Below, piece by piece: positions 60,679 through 64,000 of a DNA stretch of 64,000 nt. Within the stretch, counting starts at the first letter, position 1; each line of letters starts with the position of its first letter. This DNA comes from Lachnospiraceae bacterium (GTDB lineage: Bacteria; Bacillota; Clostridia; Lachnospirales; Lachnospiraceae), in contig JAGBLN010000058.1 in assembly GCA_017635395.1 (NCBI GenBank), positions 1 to 64,000 of the forward strand. The letters run 5' to 3'. The notes beneath the pieces were generated by a model. It saw only the letters and a list, made by a program, of their open reading frames with translations. It had not been told where the DNA came from and ran no database searches. The translations under genes and the position numbers were made by a program.

Positions 60679-61926
60679 TCATTCCTCCTCCAGCACTTCT
60701 ATCAGATTATCCACATCATCCCATAGTCTGTAGTCAAGCCTCTCGCAGGACTCCAAGACTATGATGTCTGCATTCCTTATCTCATCCTTTATATTGAAAA
60801 CATCGCTCCTGTTTGCGAAACAGGACTCGGGGAAATCGCGAAGCATATAATTCATGATAGACAGGGTGAAGGAATCACCCAGCATTACAAGGGATTTCCC
60901 TGTCGGGCTGTCGGTAGTCACTTTATAGTGACCGCTGAAAAGCAGGTCGGAAGTCTGTGTGTTGTCAAAAGTCAGTATGCTAAGCTCCGGCCTGTATGAA
61001 AAGGTATAAGCCACATCGTCGGGATACATTGCCGGATCAAGGCCACCTAAGGATACCAGGTCCCCGTTGGAAGCAGGCGAAGGTTCTTCCTTGTATATTG
61101 TATTTTCTACATCCTCCGTCGGAAGCCCCATCTCTTTGTACAGCGCTTCCATGCCTACGAAAGCCCCGGCCATATTCCAGTGGGTATCGTACTTGAAGTA
61201 CATGGGCATCATTTTTTTGCCGTTTTCCAGCTCTTCCAAAGGATAGACATAAACTATGTCCGAATTAGCATTTACATACTCAGAGAAAACTCCCTGCCTG
61301 CGCTTTTCATTTTCAATCCTGTAGGAAGGCATATTCTCCGCATAGGCCGTTTCCTTGTTCGGGATCATCAGGAAGGCCAGCTGTATGCCCTTCTCGTCAC
61401 AGAGCCTCTGTAACTCCTTCATCCGTTCAAGATGCTCCGCCATTTCATCTTCATCCATGACATTTGTGCCCCTGTAGTAATCCAGGGAATTCTCACCCAA
61501 ATAGAAGAGCCAGTCGTCACGACCGAAAAGCACCAGCTCGTTATCGCTGGTAACCGGGAACATATACTCGTTGCCGTTCTCATCCGTTTCCCCGGAATAA
61601 AATACCCCGGCCAGTGTTGCACCCACATGCCTGCGGTATATGGATTCCAGCCTGCTGTTGGCTGCATTATATGACTTTATCATCAGGTTCCTGAAGGGCA
61701 GATGGTCGTTATAATACGCCTCATAATCCGCTGTCAGCGTAGCGGCATCCATGCTCTCAGGGAACTCCGCCAGTGCCCTCTTTTCCGTATTCTCCGGATC
61801 GATAAGCGTCTTAAGGCTGCTGCCCTCAGGCGCGGCGGCATTCAAACCAAGCCACAGGGGCAACGGAAGCACCAGCAGCAATACAAACATTATGGACGAT
61901 ATGATGTTTAAATGATCTTTTTTCAT
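60679..61926 (-). CDS. DHHW/AlgX-like SGNH acyltransferase-type protein
   Basis: 415 aa from ATG 61926 (the GTG two codons upstream is part of the AAGGTG site). An N-terminal membrane anchor (about 8-30) leads to an extracellular AlgJ/AlgX-type SGNH fold. Seen are the YNDHLPFRNLMIKSYN segment, DDWLFYLGENSLDYYRGTN, the DTHWNMAGAF motif (family DHHW) and GDSFTLSIMNYML with the nucleophile Ser. Such proteins O-acetylate exopolysaccharide, receiving acetyl from an MBOAT partner. The MBOAT gene lies directly upstream, two bases from the ORF. The polysaccharide is unknown. Confidence 0.86.
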   Translation of the reverse strand: MKKDHLNIISSIMFVLLLVLPLPLWLGLNAAAPEGSSLKTLIDPENTEKRALAEFPESMDAATLTADYEAYYNDHLPFRNLMIKSYNAANSRLESIYRRHVGATLAGVFYSGETDENGNEYMFPVTSDNELVLFGRDDWLFYLGENSLDYYRGTNVMDEDEMAEHLERMKELQRLCDEKGIQLAFLMIPNKETAYAENMPSYRIENEKRRQGVFSEYVNANSDIVYVYPLEELENGKKMMPMYFKYDTHWNMAGAFVGMEALYKEMGLPTEDVENTIYKEEPSPASNGDLVSLGGLDPAMYPDDVAYTFSYRPELSILTFDNTQTSDLLFSGHYKVTTDSPTGKSLVMLGDSFTLSIMNYMLRDFPESCFANRSDVFNIKDEIRNADIIVLESCERLDYRLWDDVDNLIEVLEEE

Positions 61927-61934
61927 TTTCACCT

Positions 61935-63419
61935 TTAAAACTGAAAATATATAAACGGATTATATGTACCGCTCACTATCAGCACTATGGAAACAAGCAG
62001 AAGCGACATCTGTATGCACAGATCCACGATCTTCACCGCTATATTATCCGAATACTTCTTATACACTTTCTCCAGCAGCCTCTGCACAGGACCGGATAAA
62101 AGCAGAGCCGGCGGAAGTACCAGTAACAGCCTCATGGAGATAAAATTCAGAATACTGTTGTCTACAGAGCCCGCTCCCGCAAAGAGCTGTCCCGTAAATT
62201 CAAATCCCTGGATGATATTGTCCGAGCGGAAGAATATCCATCCCACCATCACCACCAAAAAGGTGTAGACCACATTCAGTACCTTCACCGGATTCTTGTC
62301 CAGATATTTTCCCAAGAACAGCCTTTCTATAAGAAGGAAAACAGCATAGTATAAGCCCCAGAAGATAAATGTGAAGTTCGCCCCGTGCCAGATACCGGTC
62401 AGAAGAAAAACGATCACAAGGTTTATGCATGTCCTGTTAAGTCCGCGCCTGCTGCCCCCCAGTGGAATATAAACATAGTCCCTGAACCATGATGACAGGG
62501 AAATGTGCCATCTGCGCCAGAATTCCCGGACTGACAGCGATGTATAAGGATAATTAAAATTCTCCCTAAACTCGAAGCCCAGCATTTTGCCCAGGCCTAT
62601 GGCCATATCCGAATATCCTGAAAAATCATAATAGATCTGAAGCGTGTAGCACACTGCTCCAAGAAAAGCAGTGGCCGTACCCAGGCTCCCTATATCCGAC
62701 GCCCATATGCTGTCCGCACACTCTGCCAAAGAATTTGCAATTATAACCTTTTTACCAAGACCGTAGCAGAAACGCTTAACGCCTGCCGAAAACTTTTCAA
62801 AGCCTTCCTGCCTGCCCCGCAGCTGCTTTTCGATATCGCTGTACTGGACAATGGGTCCGGCTATAAGCTGCGGGAACAAAGATATGTAAAGGGCAAAATC
62901 AAGCACATCCTTCTGGACATCGCATTTTCTGCGGTATACATCCACCACATAGGACATGGCCTGGAATGTAAAGAAGGAAATGCCTATGGGAAGAACTATT
63001 TCAGGAAAGCCTAAAGCCCCCGTACCTTCCAGCGTAAAGACCGAAGCCAAAAGCCCTGCATCCCCAGGCGCCATAATTGACTCGATCACAGCTATGACCA
63101 TATTGAAATATTTGAAAAAGAAAAGGATTGCTATGTTGATTGCCAAGGTCCCGGCCATGATAAGTCTGCGCTTTTTGTCTTCCGAAGCCTTATCCATAAG
63201 CAGAGCGCCCGTGTAATCAGCGATAATAGTAAAGATCATTATGGCAAGATAATAAATCCCGCCCCAGGCATAAAAAAAGAGACTGGCAACAAGCAGGAAA
63301 ATGTTTTTTACTCTTATCTTAATTTCCTGCTCTTTTATTGGGAGCAGATTGATAAGAGAATATATCAGAATGACTGCAGGCAGGAATACCCACAAAAATA
63401 TCATTGAAGAAAAAAGCAT
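61935..63419 (-). CDS. MBOAT O-acyltransferase (AlgI/DltB family)
   Basis: 494 aa, about eleven membrane helices. MBOAT proteins carry an acyl group across the membrane for O-acylation of extracellular polymers. Recognisable are FSGYSDMAIGLGKMLGFEFRENFNYPY, SVREFWRRWHISLSSWFRDYVYIPLGGSRRG and the catalytic His in LTGIWHGANFTFIFWG. It starts four bases after the cupin gene and is followed by the DHHW protein, the common two-component arrangement for polysaccharide acetylation. AlgI-like is more likely than DltB because no dlt genes are present. Confidence 0.93.
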   Translation of the reverse strand: MLFSSMIFLWVFLPAVILIYSLINLLPIKEQEIKIRVKNIFLLVASLFFYAWGGIYYLAIMIFTIIADYTGALLMDKASEDKKRRLIMAGTLAINIAILFFFKYFNMVIAVIESIMAPGDAGLLASVFTLEGTGALGFPEIVLPIGISFFTFQAMSYVVDVYRRKCDVQKDVLDFALYISLFPQLIAGPIVQYSDIEKQLRGRQEGFEKFSAGVKRFCYGLGKKVIIANSLAECADSIWASDIGSLGTATAFLGAVCYTLQIYYDFSGYSDMAIGLGKMLGFEFRENFNYPYTSLSVREFWRRWHISLSSWFRDYVYIPLGGSRRGLNRTCINLVIVFLLTGIWHGANFTFIFWGLYYAVFLLIERLFLGKYLDKNPVKVLNVVYTFLVVMVGWIFFRSDNIIQGFEFTGQLFAGAGSVDNSILNFISMRLLLVLPPALLLSGPVQRLLEKVYKKYSDNIAVKIVDLCIQMSLLLVSIVLIVSGTYNPFIYFQF

Positions 63420-63423
63420 TTTC

Positions 63424-63780
63424 TCACCTGTCCGTCTTTATCACTGTCGCATATATCTCAAGGTCTTTATCTGCAGATGCATTTTCAATTCCATGAAAAT
63501 GATGCTCCCTGCATATGGTCACATCACCGGGATGCATCTCATAAACTTCACCATCATCAGTGCATCTGGCAGTGCCGGAAATGACCATTATAGCTTCCTC
63601 ATTTCCCACATGCTCATGGTAACCTATGGTTGCCCCCGGTATCAGCACCAGTCTTGCCACCACATCCGCATTGCCGGTGAAGCCATCCTGATCAACACTG
63701 TTGTATCTCTGAACATATTTTTCTCCGCCCTTCATATTTTCTATTATGACAGGCTTTATGTCCTCTTTCCTTCTTAACAT
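63424..63780 (-). CDS. Single-domain cupin protein
   Basis: 118 aa. A small cupin barrel with motif 1 GYHEHVGNEEAIMVISG and motif 2 PGDVTICREHHFHGIEN gives a plausible metal site of His, His, Glu and His. GAGGAAG precedes the ATG. It starts the run cupin, MBOAT, DHHW, Nudix, each separated by a few bases. It could be a sugar isomerase, a ligand sensor or a dioxygenase; the sequence does not say which. Confidence 0.85.
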   Translation of the reverse strand: MLRRKEDIKPVIIENMKGGEKYVQRYNSVDQDGFTGNADVVARLVLIPGATIGYHEHVGNEEAIMVISGTARCTDDGEVYEMHPGDVTICREHHFHGIENASADKDLEIYATVIKTDR

Positions 63781-63810
63781 AAACTTCCTCTTTTCTGTAT
63801 TCGGGCGATT

Positions 63811-64000
63811 TTAATACTCTAAATATATAGCAGGCCTTACGCCCATATAATCATCAGGATCAGCCGTTGCAATTGCGCCATACTCATTAACTATCATTAC
63901 TTTATTGCCTTCTGAGAATGTCCTGAGCAGCCAGTTGCAGCTTCCCTTTGAACTACCGGGCACCGATGCCTGCTCGCAGGGATACAGTACAAGCGCCGCA
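63811..64000 (-). CDS. C-terminal end of a DUF6273-type protein (cut by window edge)
   Basis: On the minus strand an open frame enters from the right edge and stops at TAA 63811-63813, giving the last 63 codons. The ending CNWLLRTFSEGNKVMIV...GVRPAIYLEY matches the typical close of DUF6273 proteins (W-LRS/T, then GVRPAI-L). These are usually exported proteins of unknown function in gut Firmicutes. The start and any signal lie outside the window. It precedes the cupin gene with a 30-base gap. Confidence 0.7.
   Translation of the reverse strand, partial: AALVLYPCEQASVPGSSKGSCNWLLRTFSEGNKVMIVNEYGAIATADPDDYMGVRPAIYLEY

Overview
The window looks like chromosomal DNA from a Clostridia species, most probably a Lachnospiraceae member of the Butyrivibrio/Pseudobutyrivibrio type. 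The signs are moderate G+C, strong GGAGG-type ribosome binding sites, TTGACA/TATAAT promoters, a sucrose PTS, a xylo-oligosaccharide cluster, membrane EAL proteins and FHA/PP2C/Ser-Thr-kinase genes. The genus is an inference. I see no transposase, integrase, phage gene or CRISPR array.

Region 1 (1-12.3 kb) is a minus-strand block. It holds two membrane Ser/Thr kinases with different extracellular sensors, a zinc-ribbon FHA protein, two PP2C phosphatases, a membrane-anchored trypsin-like protease with a cytoplasmic FHA tail, a membrane-anchored vWA protein with a degenerate FHA tail, and murG. A third kinase of the same family lies near a flotillin at 23.8-27.5 kb. The domains predict a transmembrane phospho-signalling apparatus, which I consider the best candidate for an undescribed system.

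Region 2 (12.3-21.6 kb) holds a flavodoxin/SCP2 protein, a rhomboid protease, three membrane EAL proteins (one degenerate) and an anchored CAP-domain protein. At 21.58-21.96 kb a tRNA-Pro(CGG) transcription unit carries two degenerate tRNA-like copies upstream of the real tRNA, in exact 100-nt register.

Region 3 (22-33.9 kb) has a small double-glycine-leader-like peptide, an unrecognised membrane protein, flotillin, kinase 3, an RsiV-like lipoprotein, a diguanylate cyclase, a DUF362 ferredoxin-like protein, HU, and the general PTS proteins EI and HPr. This HPr has Lys in place of the regulatory Ser46.

Region 4 (34-41 kb) is sucrose use (EIIBCA, sucrose-6-phosphate hydrolase, ROK fructokinase), then a GNAT and a CDF metal exporter. 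A 172-bp imperfect palindrome and a tandem structured repeat lie here. Region 5 (41-45.7 kb) has a GGDEF-EAL protein and a TIR-TM-Sel1 protein.

Region 6 (45.8-57.8 kb) is a pentose/xylo-oligosaccharide cluster: DUF624 protein, AraC regulator, two ABC permeases, binding protein, aldose epimerase, xylulokinase, a fucose-isomerase-family sugar isomerase and a GH3 enzyme. The GH3 and binding-protein promoters share a 41-bp motif with 21-bp-spaced direct repeats, a likely AraC target.

Region 7 (58-64 kb) has a stand-alone PolC-like fragment, BirA-regulated bioY, a Nudix hydrolase, and an MBOAT/DHHW O-acetylation pair with a cupin protein. A DUF6273-type protein is cut by the right edge. A hairpin-rich repeat occurs five times between 38.0 and 58.9 kb, always co-oriented with local transcription and with compensatory base changes.
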